Source: Phellopilus nigrolimitatus (taxonomy: Eukaryota; Basidiomycota; Agaricomycetes; Hymenochaetales; Hymenochaetaceae). Taken from it: a DNA stretch of 64,000 bases. A program made the position numbers and the translations under genes. The notes under the pieces were generated by a model that made no database searches, was not told the DNA's origin, and saw nothing but the letters and a program-made list of their open reading frames with translations. The DNA is taken from NCBI GenBank assembly GCA_021029095.1, contig JAJOHG010000003.1:1240001-1304000 (forward strand). The letters are read 5' to 3'. Of the stretch, positions 1 through 11,270 are shown piece after piece (position 1 is the stretch's first letter; each line of letters begins with the position of its first letter).

Positions 1-1759
1 CGCGAGCCTGTGCTTGATGTTTCCACGATTCGTCTAACTTCTGCTGGTCCATAACCAGCGGCGCAGTGATTGAAGGAAGCATTCTCCCTGTCCCTCCACC
101 TGTGCTACTTCCTGCCTGCTTCGGGTCGGCAATATTTGCCTTGGCGATGAGCTGTGCGAGCGCGTCGAGGGTCGCCGTCGACGCACCACCATTCGGGAAA
201 CCCGCCGACATGGAGCTCGCAGTGCTCGAGGACGTCATAGATGGGATGGAGTTCGAGCTGCCGATAGAGGACCCTGAGCGGGAAGTCGTCACCGACGCGT
301 TGCCATTCGAAAGTTGCTGCTGGGGAACTTGTTCAGCGGGAAATGTGGCCTCGTATCCAGGAGTCTGGCCATTCGCAGGGACCTTGAATTTAGCAGTCGC
401 GGGAGAAATACGCACTAACTTCCTGTCAGAATTGCGTATCACTGCATATAAACTTTCAAAACACGTACTGGGACGGGAAAGACAGTATAAGCCGTGCATC
501 TCGATGAGTGCGCGCTGCTGGTCCGGTTCATCGGTAAACCTGACGAAACCGTAGCCACGAGAGACACCGGTGACAGGGTCGAGCATAATCTTCGCGCTCT
601 TGCAGCTGTAGAAAGGGCGAATGAACTTCGGCGCCCTGTCATTCCTCAGTCCCAGGACAGGATTGCGAAATACAGCCACTAAATCCGAGTTAGAAGTCTC
701 TGGGGCCAAGTCGCCCACAAAAATGCTGTACTCCTTCTGACTCGAGCTTGCTGAAGGCGGATTCGGCGCAGCAGTGGCACTGGCTGGGAACGTCTGAGCA
801 GCTGGACTCGGAGATGGTGAAGAGGCCCAGTTTAGGACGAAGGGCTTGCTGGAGTTGGGCAGAATAGGCTGCGTGCCACCGGAGGATGCGTTGCTGATCT
901 GAGCAAGCACTGTGGCAGCGTGCTGGGACGACGGGAAAGTAAGGAAGCAGTAGCCAGGATTATTCGCTTGCTGCCCGGTAACGGGGTCTGCGGGCGCATG
1001 AGGAATTTTGACTGTTACCTGATCCCACCCCATAAGTTCGCAAACTTGTTTAGCGTATTCGTCATCCATCCAAGGCTCGAGTTCGCCCCACCAGAGTGTC
1101 GAGCGCGACGGAGAGTGTTTGTGTGAGGTCTGAGCGCTAGAAGATGCGCGCGCGTTGGCGAATACGGTGTCAATGTTTCCCGGTGGCAGCGACGAAAGCG
1201 GCGTATTGTTGACTGGTATGGCCGATGTGGATGGTTGTTGCAGCAGCGGGTCAACGGTGTCGCGCGAGTAGTCGGAAGAGAAGTGAGAATATCTTGCGTT
1301 GCTGCCTTGAGCGAAGCCACCTGAGTCCTGCTGTCTGCCACCGGCTGTGTTATATGGCGCACGATGGTGGTGGCTGAAGGGAGAAACAGGGCTCGCTGCT
1401 GCCACTCGATTGCTATTGCCGTTCGTGGACGGTGTGTGCCTGTTTGGGAAGCTGCTTGTGTCCGTCGGCGAGCCTGCGCCAGCCGGTCTGGTCCATAATG
1501 TGTCCAAGCTATGGGCACGCAGTGCCGGGTCCGGCTGCGGATACACCCATGACTCGTTTCCATTTCCAAGTGCGAACTCGTCGTGCTGCCGGTGTTGGGG
1601 AGCGGTCAGCGTACGCTGGTAGTCGTTTGGATTCGTAAGAGAGGCGATAGACGAGCGACGCTCTGAGGAGAAGGGGAAGTGACGTGAGTCGTAGGAACCT
1701 CCGCGCTGCAAATCGACGGCCGTCACCATCGAGTGCTCGGACAAGTCGTACCGGGACAT
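1..1759 (-). CDS. Nam8/Csx1-type RNA-binding protein with RRM domains (C-terminus cut off by window edge)
   Basis: The minus-strand frame opens at an ATG at 1759-1757 and stays open to base 1. The first ~220 residues are Ser/Gln/Asn-rich and probably disordered. RRM1 follows at about residues 222-320, beginning TLWWGELEPWMDDEY and containing GYCFLTF. RRM2 begins at about residue 345 with RNP2-like SIFVGDL and carries RNP1 RGYGFVRF. A 54-nt intron at 415-468 (GTACGT...TTAG) interrupts the end of RRM2; removing it restores the family sequence RPMRISPATAK. After it comes a low-complexity Ser/Gly/Ala linker. The Nam8/Csx1/TIA-1-like family normally has three RRMs, so the third should lie to the left of the window. 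These proteins bind U-rich RNA and act in splicing or mRNA stability. The family call is firm; the exact ortholog (Nam8, Ngr1 or Csx1) is not. Confidence 0.85.
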   Translation of the reverse strand, partial: MSRYDLSEHSMVTAVDLQRGGSYDSRHFPFSSERRSSIASLTNPNDYQRTLTAPQHRQHDEFALGNGNESWVYPQPDPALRAHSLDTLWTRPAGAGSPTDTSSFPNRHTPSTNGNSNRVAAASPVSPFSHHHRAPYNTAGGRQQDSGGFAQGSNARYSHFSSDYSRDTVDPLLQQPSTSAIPVNNTPLSSLPPGNIDTVFANARASSSAQTSHKHSPSRSTLWWGELEPWMDDEYAKQVCELMGWDQVTVKIPHAPADPVTGQQANNPGYCFLTFPSSQHAATVLAQISNASSGGTQPILPNSSKPFVLNWASSPSPSPAAQTFPASATAAPNPPSASSSQKEYSIFVGDLAPETSNSDLVAVFRNPVLGLRNDRAPKFIRPFYSCKSAKIMLDPVTGVSRGYGFVRFTDEPDQQRALIEMHGLYCLSRPSTCFESLYAVIRNSDRKLVRISPATAKFKVPANGQTPGYEATFPAEQVPQQQLSNGNASVTTSRSGSSIGSSNSIPSMTSSSTASSMSAGFPNGGASTATLDALAQLIAKANIADPKQAGSSTGGGTGRMLPSITAPLVMDQQKLDESWKHQAQAR

Positions 1760-3560
1760 TCTGCCGTTCGTAGAAAGGGGGATTAAAATATGAAGGCGTT
1801 AAGAACTAGAAAGCAAGTTTTTTCTGGGTTTTTGAGGGATGGTGCAAACAATACTGCTGGTGCAAATGAGGATCGAAAGGGGGTTCGAGAGCTCAACACA
1901 AAGAATAAGTAAGATAGTATGGTTCGGAGACAAGAAGATGCGACAGCGAATACGTGAAAAACAAGGAGGAACGAAGCGAAAACAGAGGACAGAGACGAGG
2001 ACGATGAGAGCTAACGGGGCGGGCCAACAGCGAGACAATGGAAAGATGACGGAAAGAGAAGAGACGAAAACAAATAGCTAGCGGACTGGAGCCTGGTGGC
2101 AGCGGCAAGTCAAGTCAGACGGACGCTCGCTCGCGACGAGAGTCGTTATATTTTATAGTAGGATCCCGAGCGAGATGGTGGGGGATAGCAGACCGGACGA
2201 CTCAGAACATATCGCGTCAATTAACATTGAACTCCGCAATAGCGTGGGTACAATCTACCCGATTTAATTCCCCTCATTAAGGGCACATAGCAGCCGAGGC
2301 ATGGAGTCGATCGATAATGGAACAAGAGACAGCTGGAATTCATCAAGAACGAGGTCAGAATTCCGTGTTTGAACTCTCCTCTCGCTGAACTCGCAGGAAA
2401 TACGGCTCTTCTTGTGTGGGTCCATGTTACTACGTCTTTACAGCGTCTAAGCTCATGGACCCACAGAAACTTTGCAGTCTGTCTGTGGTTTGCTATATTT
2501 TACAATAATACAGTCTACATCCTTGGAGACGATCCTGTCTTTCGAGATAGAGTTCGGTTCCCATCGGTTTTTAATTTGACCGAGCCGAACTGCCAGATCC
2601 GAGACATTTTATCTTCGCCCGGGCATCTCTTTACGCACTGTGTCTCCAACTAAAGCTCCTACGACTTCCAACGTGCACATTCAAAAGTAATGAACGAGCC
2701 CCCAAGTTCTTTATTTCGTTATCTTCCTTTATAATTTCTGGATTCCTGGGTCTTTATCCCTCAACCTTCGCCTGCCGCACCGGCCATATCGATGCTTCTG
2801 TCATCATTGTCGGGGTCGGTCGGTCACTCGGTCTATCCGGCTTCGGTACCTCGGTTAGACTATCTGTATCTCACAGCTTCTAGAACTCCACAGCCACATA
2901 AAATGATGATGATTACTCCCAAGTTTCCAAACAGGGGGCAGATTGTCCAGGTTACAGACCGAATGAATGTTTTCCCTGTTCTTAAGAATGCTGAGAGAAG
3001 ACCCGGCGCCGATCTCGATTGCAGATACCCCTACGTCGGGTTACGGCACCATGCTGCACCTTGCAGCTGATCAGGTCGATCCCCGAGGCCAAGCGATCTC
3101 GAACTAGTTTTCTTCTTTGGTACGTCCTGTGCTTCGTGGGAAGGACCTCTCTTTGTCTCAAGGTATGAACCTGATTACCTCGTAAGTACCTCATATCACC
3201 TCACAAAACTCCAGAACACAGCATGGAAATCGAAGTATCCATCGAAGAAAGTATCTGAACGGTCGTCGTCATAAAGACGTGAATGTTGGTAGTGTACACA
3301 CGCAGAATACAGAGACAAGGGACAACGGGCATAACAAAGGCATTAAAAAACGTACAGCACGTGAAGATAGTGGATATCGGAGAATAGGACAAAGGGCAAG
3401 AAGACGAGCAGAACAATGCTTGAGAATCATCATGAACAGGAGACGGGGGAAGGTAACAGATAATCAAGGAGGGACATAGGATATACACAACAAGGGGATA
3501 TGGGCAAATAGGTACTCAAGAAAGGACATAGGATAGACGTAGACGAGTCAGTCCTCGCCT
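1760..3560. other. Intergenic: 5' region of the RRM gene and spacer
   Basis: The first 400 bases upstream of the RRM start (1760-2160) are purine-rich on the plus strand, as in a long fungal 5' leader, with a TATA-like ATTTTATAG near 2151. From 2160 to 3560 I see only short scattered ORFs in several frames, without a splice pattern or recognisable domain. The 3' untranslated region of the stomatin gene probably occupies the last ~150 bases. Confidence 0.5.
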
Positions 3561-5106
3561 TTACGAATCCGCGATGCTGCTGAGCACACCCGCACGTATC
3601 ACGTCCCCGCCCTCGTCGCGGATCGAGGCGTTCTGCCCTGAGCCGCTGCCACTGCCGCCGGCGAGCTGGCCAACGACGTCGCTCTGCAGCTGCATCGGCA
3701 CGAATATGACCTTGCTCTGCGCGCTCTTCGCCATCGTCTGGAGCGCCTCGAGCTGCCGGATCTGCATTGCTGCAGGCGACGCGAGGATGTCTGCCGCCTG
3801 TCGCATGAGACGTGCGGCGTCGACTTCGGCGCGCGCGGCGATGACCTTGGACTCTCCAATCCGCTTCTGCTGTGCTGCCGAGGACAACGACGTGGCCACT
3901 TCTGCTGAGAAGATAATGTCTTTGATCCTGAGAAGAAAGTAATGTAAGTTCGTCTATAAAATAGAGAGGCACGCATTCGAAGAAAGGAAGCATCGTTGCT
4001 AGATGCCTTTCTATTCAGAAGAACAGAGCAATACTCACAGAATGCCTTCGATTGCCACGCCCCATTTCTAGATTCACAAGATGAATAAGTAAATAGTCAC
4101 GACAAATAGTTTAGAAAAGAGCGCACATCAGCAACGTCGCCGACGATCTCAGCAATTTCAAACGCGATGGCCTCGCGCTCAGTGACCACGCTCTGCACCG
4201 CGCGCGCTCCCACGACATGTCGAAGGGTCGTCTGCGCACGCTCGATGAGCGCTTGGCGCAGGTCAGAGATGCCGAATGCCGCACGATAAGGATTCGTGAT
4301 CTGGAAGTAGATAACCGAGTCGCTAAATATCATGCGGGTTAGATTAGAGTGTCGTTTCTTCTTTCTAGGAAGAACGAAACGTACATCTCGACATTGACGT
4401 TGTCGCGGGTAATAACCATCTGCCTGCCAATAGGGCTGATCTGGATTTTGACGTCGACGATGCGCAACGACTCCGTGCACACGTTGACCTGAGCCAATCC
4501 GGGGTCGACGGCCTTGTAGAACTTTCCAAAGCGTGAAACCAGGCCAACCGAACCTATTTCAGAGATAAGTCGTGTGGACAAAATTGCACATGCGTTCAGT
4601 TACACACCTTGTTTGACGTTCTTGAAAGGGTTGGGGCATGGCATGCATGGGAACGCCCCGCAGAATCCAACGCAGACGCCTAGTGCGTTCAACATCGAGC
4701 CATAAACACCGTGAGTGACCTATACAGCCAGTCAGCCTCTGCTGTTCCATCATCAACAAATAATGCGTACCTCCCCAGTCCCGAGATCCTGCGCGTACGA
4801 TTGCTGTTATAGGTGCCAGCCGGATGTGAGTACGCGGTGCTTTGAATTTCGAGAATCGAGACATACCTGCATCTCGCTGCGTTTCAGTGGCTGGACAGCG
4901 ATGATGGTCCTGTCTTGGTGCCTCCTGGTAGAAGGGGGTCCCTCTGAGGTTACTTCAGTCATTATGAACGTAAGGATGGCAATGGGAAAGAAAGTAGACG
5001 GGGTCCACATACCGTGTGGGGCATCATGGTCGACGACGCGGGAGGCATCTGAGCCGTTCGGAGACGGATTTCGGGCCTTGTGATCGGTGGATTCGTGTCC
5101 GTTCAT
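3561..5106 (-). CDS. Stomatin-like SPFH/band-7 membrane protein
   Basis: Eight exons joined by phase and splice sites: 5013-5106, 4867-4952, 4771-4788, 4608-4719, 4385-4553, 4127-4322, 4039-4067 and 3561-3927, giving 356 residues. The N-terminal 60 residues are hydrophilic. A Cys-rich hydrophobic hairpin follows (VTHGVYG...CGAFPCMPCPNPF, about residues 67-98), which in stomatins inserts into the inner leaflet and is often palmitoylated. Next comes the SPFH core, with SVGLVSRFGKFYKAVDPG, ISPIGRQMVITRDNV and SVIYFQITNPYRAAFGI. A helical tail follows, including AEVDAARLMRQAADIL and TMAKSAQSKVIFVPM, which mediates oligomerisation. Stomatins scaffold sterol-rich membrane domains in plasma membrane or mitochondria. 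One exon is only 18 nt (DLGTGE). Exon phases agree throughout. The family call is very secure. Confidence 0.92.
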
Positions 5107-6416
5107 ACTGTCTGCGCCGTGCGATGCGAATTAGAGAGGATAAACGGGGGCGGACGGCAGCGGAGGTGAAAAGATACACAGACGACGAGGAGAAGACTAT
5201 AAGCTGTTGAGTCGACTGCGGGTCGTGGGTTGATGTCGACGTTTGGTAAGGGCGCCCACGTCTGAGCGTGTGATCTGCGATGCACAGCGCACATGCCGAC
5301 GTCTTCTTTCCTATTATGAACTCTCCCGCGCCTATTTGCGGTGCAATTCAATTTATTCGAGTATAGCCGACCGGTTTCTTTCCTCTCTTGTATAAAGGGA
5401 AAACGAGTATATCATAGCACAGGAAATAATAAAGAAAACACAGGTCTTACAGCCCAGATATATGTACATTCTCCAAGGAGAGTGGCTGGCATAAACGAGA
5501 GGCGGACACTGCATTTCGACTGGATTTCGTATTGAACTATTCATGTGATCCAAGTCCGCAGTAAAGATAGAACACGGCATCTCTGGCGCTCCGCCCTTGA
5601 AGGAGAAGGTGTGGTGCCCGTTTTGATCGACGAATCGCTGAGTCCGGTGACATGCGAGCACTGTGCGCCAGCTGCGAGACTAAGAAACAGGCGGTTCACC
5701 TTCGTGACTTCACGGAACACGTCAAGTATACTAACTTGCTTTTATAGATTTATTGCTGCCGGATACTGGACGGATCCTGTACCCAAGCGCTATTGTCAAT
5801 TACTTTGCATTTTAAAGTCCATCTTGAACAAACATACTAAAAATGCTGCTCCCAATCTTCCAGCACTCACGGACCGATGTCTGTTTCTACCTTTTTCCTG
5901 TCTCTCTTTCGCACGCATTTGTATTTACACAGCACCATCCGACAGGTCATAACAGGATCTTAGCGAAAAGTCCTCGTAGGAATCTTGTTCGGAACGCTGG
6001 ACGTGATGCACATGTAGTGCGCAGTGATGAATTTGAATTGGGTTCTTCAGGCTTACGGGAGGTTCGGAGCTAGCACAGAAACCAGTCCGTCGAAGATGGT
6101 TGCACGGATATGGATCACTACTTAGTCGGTGTTTAAAATCGAGTGCATAGCCGGCCATGTTGGGCTAGGTTGGGGTTAAGCTGATTAGAGAATGAGAGCT
6201 TGGAACCGAGTCGAGACTAGCAGTGCACAACGAGAACTAGCGACCACGATAGAATAGCGTTCTACACATGTTCTGAGCACGTTCGAAACACGGTTTGACA
6301 CCGAGGACGTAGCGGCAAACTCGTGTGACAACGCGCTTAGTCACGTCACACTGACGTGCTTCTCAGCTTAAGCAGCTCAAGCTTAACTCCCACCGGCCTG
6401 CAAGACGTGACCGAAA
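5107..6416. other. Intergenic between divergent stomatin and EVE genes
   Basis: This is the shared upstream region of two divergently transcribed genes. It holds short ORFs only. TATA-like TATAAAG/TATATG stretches occur near 5390-5465. I see no repeat, tRNA or recognisable protein segment. Confidence 0.5.
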
Positions 6417-8020
6417 ATGTCGAGCTATTATCTTATGAAGGCAGAGCCGAACTCGCGCATCGAAAAGGGCAAGGATGTGAAGGTAATTAGAAACCCAACA
6501 ACTCAACTTGAACTCCAGACTTCACCCTACTACTTCCCTTACCCTTTTCTGTTGTGTGAAGCAACCTAGACAATTTTGTATTGAATGTCCACTTGTTATT
6601 TTGTCCTAAAAGTTCAGTGTGGATGATTTCGAAGCCGTCAAGACGACATCCTGGGAAGGTGTCCGGAACCACGAGGCAAAGAAACTCATGCAGTCGATGA
6701 AAGTCGGAGATCAGGCTGGTTGACGATTTGTTCACTACAAGGTCCATATAAATAGCTAATGTTGGTATCTTGAAGGTCCTTTTTTATCATTCTAACTGCA
6801 AAAGTCCTGGTAAGCTTAAAATCTTGCTCGTCTTCGTATGTTCATCCTTTGCTGTCTTATTATGATCACAGGTGTGGCTGGTTTCGCCGAGGTAGCTTTG
6901 TTTTTTCTTTCATTTGAAGTTTGCTTTTCCTCACGTCAATTTCCTGTTTGTCTCAGGTCTCGAAAGAAGCCTACCCAGATTGTGAGCGATCATGACAATG
7001 AGCCTTTGCTGAAAACTTACACCTCTCATACAGACACGGCTTGGGATCCGTGAGTCACACACATTACTCTCATCGAAGACAGGATGCACAGAACCGAGTT
7101 AACTAGATCATACAGAGAACACCCCTACTATGATTTAGTGAGCATCCTCGGAGTTGCTTCCTCGCTACCGATTCAACTCTAAATATAATCCTATAGAAAT
7201 CAGACAAAGAATCTCCAAAGTGGTTCATGGTTGATGTGACCTTCAAGGCACGTGCGGTACATTTCGTTCCTCTTTCCCTTTTCAAGAGAGTCGCGGGCCT
7301 GGAAACAGACGCCCCACCAGATGAGGTGGCGTACATCGCTGAAGAGGGGGTAAAAGCGATAAAAAGTAAGTTCGTATCTAGTATTTTACCTATTTATTGG
7401 TGCTATATGTGTCGTGAGCAGGTATGGCCCTCGTGAACCGCGGCCGACTCAGCGTGCAGCCTGTCGAAGAAGTTGCCTTCGTAATCGTGCAACTGCTCGC
7501 CGAGAAGGGAGGGTGGGATGTGAGTTTTGGTGCCGGCATTGGTTCTGACGCTGGAGCCAGTAGCAAAGACAAGAAAGCCCAGAGAAAGAATATAAAGACA
7601 ATCTCGGCGAAGAAAACTAATAAGGCTAAGGCAAAAGGTATGGTCACATTTATTTAATTACTTCCCGCGGGATCTCGAGTTACTGATCTTTCGGCGTCAT
7701 GGAAACGCGATTCGACAGCTCACGCGGCGGGTGCGGCGGGTACACGTACAAGATCGGACGTAGACGAAGGTGGAGGCGAGGAAACGAGTGGTACTTCCAA
7801 GGAGGCCGTTTACGACATGCTTGCTGTGGAAGGCAGTGCACAGAGCGATGCTCATTTTGATTCCGCCCTTGCTTCAGAACTCAGAACTGGAAAACAGAAC
7901 TCGGAAAAGGCTGCTCGAAAGCGGAAGGTGAAAGCGCTCAACGGCGACGACAGTGGAGAAGAAGATGGCGAATCTCAAGAACCAACTTTACGGAGGTCCA
8001 CACGAGTCAGGCGAAAATGA
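6417..8020 (+). CDS. EVE-domain protein, THYN1/Thy28-like, with charged C-terminal tail
   Basis: Ten exons: 6417-6482, 6613-6714, 6776-6809, 6872-6891, 6957-6981, 7034-7049, 7116-7137, 7197-7365, 7422-7637 and 7719-8020, giving 323 residues. The EVE domain fills about residues 1-190: YYLMKAEPNSRIEKGKDVKFSVDD, TSWEGVRNHEAKKLM, VLFYHSNCKSPG, VAGFAEVSKEAYPD, DLKSDKESPKWFMVDV and GRLSVQPVEEVAF. This matches the thymocyte nuclear protein 1 family block for block. EVE domains are PUA-fold readers that bind modified bases in DNA or RNA, and THYN1 is nuclear. The last ~130 residues are Lys/Glu-rich with basic clusters (KKAQRKN, RKRKVKALN, STRVRRK) and probably act in nuclear import or nucleic-acid contact. 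Intron 2 appears to start with GC (CAG|GCTGGT at 6715), because no GT donor keeps MKVGDQ|VLFYHSN in frame. Confidence 0.85.
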
Positions 8021-8313
8021 TGTTTGCTCATTAGTTTGGGTGCAAATTTGGTTAATGTATTACCCTAGATCAAGGGGCTAAAGGCGTAAACAACAAGAAC
8101 TTGCGAATGGAGACTATGAGCTACGATCAATGCGGAATTTTCCGTTTATAGGCTGCTGTGAAAGGAAAAAACAAAGCGAGAGCAAGAGCAAACCATAACT
8201 GAAACAAGAAATAGAGTGCAGACCAAGACGGATGTGATAATTGTGCGATATTCAGGAAATAGAACGAGCATAGAAGATGATCGAAAGAGGCGAGATTTCG
8301 CCCTTTTAGGCCC
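8021..8313. other. Short spacer between convergent genes
   Basis: Untranslated 3' ends of the EVE gene (plus) and the unrecognised gene (minus) probably meet here. The sequence is purine-rich with AAT/AAA stretches. There is no other feature. Confidence 0.4.
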
Positions 8314-9247
8314 TCATGAAGGGAGAAATTTTAGGAGCCAGTGCGACGCAATTTGCGCATAGAGAGGACGAGAAAGCTCTTGCATGTCTGACGACTATGA
8401 GCACTTCATAGGGAAAAAAAGGGAGAGAGTGAACAACTCACAGAGAATAAGCGGCCTGGTCTGAAGAACCTAGCGTGTACAGGCTGGACTGGGATGCCTC
8501 CAGTATCGCCTCCGTCTTCATCTAGCGCCAGATCGCTGATGTTTGACATCGCATCGTCGTCTAATGGATGAAGAGCAACATTTTCTGGCCCCTGAGATGA
8601 CGCGTCCAGCGTGAAAGGGTCGATCCGTAAAGCAGCCTCGGGCTGTGCAAATCGGAAGCAAAAATTCTGCTGAGAAAAAAAAAATGCCGACAAAGCGAAT
8701 ACGCGTGCGCACCAGAGAGTGAACGATCTCAGTATATTCCTCGGAACCATCGTCACCTCTGCGGTCCACAGTTTTCTGAGAGGGTGAGCGAAAGAAGAAG
8801 ACAAATCAATAAAGTACAGGTTTGTGAGCGTGTCACTCACCATAATCCAGTTAACCTTCCGCTCTTCATTGATCGGGATCGGGTATGGGTGATAGTTTGG
8901 GACGTTGGTCCAAACGATACGAGCCCTCGCGGCGGGGGCGATGCGTCTGGAAAGAAGCTCGACGACCTGGCCGAAGGAAAGGTACACCGCTCGCGGGTGC
9001 GCTTTTCGTCGCGAATACATATCAACAGTCGCAAAACTGGTGGGCTATGAGAAAGTGAGGATACGAGCAATAAAAAGCAGAAGGAAGAGTGCATCGTTAA
9101 CCTCTCCACGGAGATATAAGAGATTCTCAGACCTCTGCTAGATTTAGATGTGCCTAGAAGCCATTTATCGTAATCCCACTAATACACCACGGGGGAAATC
9201 CCACTGCCTTCATTTAGGTACAGGTCGCCGACACGTCGACCATTTCT
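8314..9247 (-). CDS. Unrecognised multi-exon protein, 3' part resolved, 5' end unresolved
   Basis: Consecutive exons join in one frame with canonical splice sites: 9188-9247, 9102-9137, 8841-9044, 8713-8775, 8442-8666 (or from 8669) and 8314-8394, ending at TGA 8314-8316. The joined protein contains VGDLYLNEGSGISPV, SENLLYLRGEPTSFATVDMY, AVYLSFGQVVELLSRRIAP, VWTNVPNYHPYPIPINEE and a C-terminal acidic stretch (LHPLDDDAMSNISDLALDEDGGD) before a final SRPLYAQIASHWLLKFLPS. The sequence looks like a folded domain followed by a disordered acidic region, but I do not recognise the family. Exons further upstream (9250-10000, minus) probably exist; several short minus-strand frames there are protein-like, but I could not connect them. 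Coding status is supported by phase agreement over six exons. Confidence 0.5.
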
Positions 9248-11270
9248 CTGCTCCCGCCGCTCGCGTTCAATGTTGACAGGACTTTAAGGTTCGAGAAAAT
9301 TTCGTACATCTCTTGATCGTCTATGCCAGACTTCCGATGAAGCACCAATAGAAAGACAAAGTCGATGAAGGTATGTCGACGCGCAAGCATAGGCTTCTTC
9401 AACGGAGCTCAGGAAACCGAACCACTAAAATGACCTATATGTTTTGCAGCATCCTGAAGAATATAAATGGCCTCACGAAATCAAGGTCCTTCCAGGCACC
9501 TTTTCCAGCAGGCTCGGGCGACGCGCGGAAAGGCAAAACATGCAGAAGCATTGTCGTTGATTGTTTGCTCGGCACCTCGTACGTTCTTTCATTTTTCGAG
9601 AAAGAGTTCGCCCTTGGAGACCTGTTCTTCTCGGAATGGGAGTTGGCACCGCCAGTCCACCACAATGAGCTCGCACAGCCCTCAATATTTTTCGCCGATA
9701 TATGATTCGATCTTCTTGCGAACGAACATTTGCAGAATCTGGCGAGGCAGTCCATAAAATACTTCCAAATAAGGAATAAATAAAGAAGTGAGTCAAAGTG
9801 ACCCGCCTCCGAGATGAACGATGGGCAGAGGCGATGAGTCGATGCAAGATAAGACGTATCGCTGACCACTATTACTGCAGAACAAGCGATTTGTCGTGCT
9901 GAACCCAGTGTGGTGCCTCGCAAATGGTTGGAAAGCAGATGTGACAGGACAAGTTCGACAATACGATCAAGCGGACTAGCGAAGGACCGCAATAAATGTT
10001 GACATACAGTGTCGAAAACCAGGCTGATATAAAGCTAAGCTCGCATGCTTAAAAACATGAAGGCCTGTCCTGCAAACTGTAAACCAAGAATTAAGCAATC
10101 GGGACAAATGAAACCCGACCTTCACAATCTACGCGAAGATCAATCCTCGAGAACCCAAGCACGTGCTGTGAAGTAAGCCATTTCACGAAAGAGCCGCAAC
10201 TTTTGGTTTTGACTAGGGGACTTGAATTTTGCAGGAATCAAATGCAGAGAAAATGAAAAACGAGACGGCTAAGCATCTAGAGTACGTACCACACTTCCGT
10301 CAAATTGTCTCTAGTTCCCTCAAGCTGGCTTAGCTAGCTTCGCTTCGGATCCTTCCAACATGAGTTCCCCATTCAACATTTCTATACTTATCAGTCGGCG
10401 AGAATTGAAGTTGGCAGTCATTTGCAGATGAAGAAGGCAATTCAAGCACCTTTCGGCAAGGTCTTGGTGGCTGTGACCAGCGACGGCCAATCGATTTTCC
10501 TTCAAACGCCTTCCTATTACTCTTTGGAGTCCGTCAGTTGAACGATCAAGCAGGTCGCGCAACCTCTTTCACTATTGTGAATTTTCAAGTTCTCATTATT
10601 CCGGACGGTCATTCGAGAATGGTTTTTCTTTCAGTGTTAGGAGTGTAAGTCATTTCCCGGCCGCGCATTTAAGTCCAACCAGCCTGACTCGAGTTCATCT
10701 TGATCCTGCAGCTGGCATCCCTGTCTTACTTTCTTCCATCGATCCGCTATCTTTGCCTTCATCTGATACTAGCTATACGCTGTCGATTTTCCGATTCAAA
10801 CACCCATATCATCGAGAACCGCGCTTATCACACTTTCAGCCACGCGAATGAACGCGGGTTTTGCTTCCGTGCTATAAATATTGTTGTACCTCGGTCTTCG
10901 CAAGCATATGACCGGCCACCGTTGACGCATTGGCAGACTTCAAGACGGAACCGGCTCTCCCGCCGAGTAGCAGCAGACCCATACAGCTTGCAGCAGAAGG
11001 CATTGCCGATGTGACAAACACAGCTGCGGTCCGTGTTGTTATTGTTGTCATGCAGGCAGTGCTTGACAAATGCTACGTCGGTCGTAAGTCGGTCCCGCCG
11101 GAATTTTTCATGTACACTTCTCCTTCATTGCCATGTGCGTTTGTTTCTTATCAGGCATCCTTGTTTTCGTTCCGCGTGCTACATGACCGATCAGCACTAT
11201 AAGTTTAACTCCCTCCGCGCCGTCTGGTGAGGCGCTGAAAATTGCGTCGAGCCCCACTTCCGTGCTCATC
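9248..11270. other. Unresolved stretch: possible 5' exons of the minus gene and upstream region of peptidase A
   Basis: Between 9250 and 10000 the minus strand shows overlapping short frames (for example LCELIVVDWRCQLPF near 9650) that may be exons of the unrecognised gene, but no consistent splice model emerges. The short minus ORF at 10320-10562 has no recognisable domain. From 10600 the sequence is the upstream region of S28 peptidase A, with a TATA-like CACTATAAG at about 11195, some 70 bases before its start codon. Confidence 0.35.

Noticed and set aside
9128..9180. Exon reading WDYDKWLLGTSKSSRGLRISYIS on the minus strand
   Set aside because: Attractive as protein, but it follows a TAG and its donor phase leads into the wrong frame of the next exon; a 50-nt intron with the QRSENLLYLRGE frame fits both sides.
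10820..10875. TTATCACACTT plus CTATAAATA upstream of S28 A as the shared promoter box
   Set aside because: Only the first few bases match, and it lies some 400 bases upstream of the start, unlike the ~70-base spacing in B and C.
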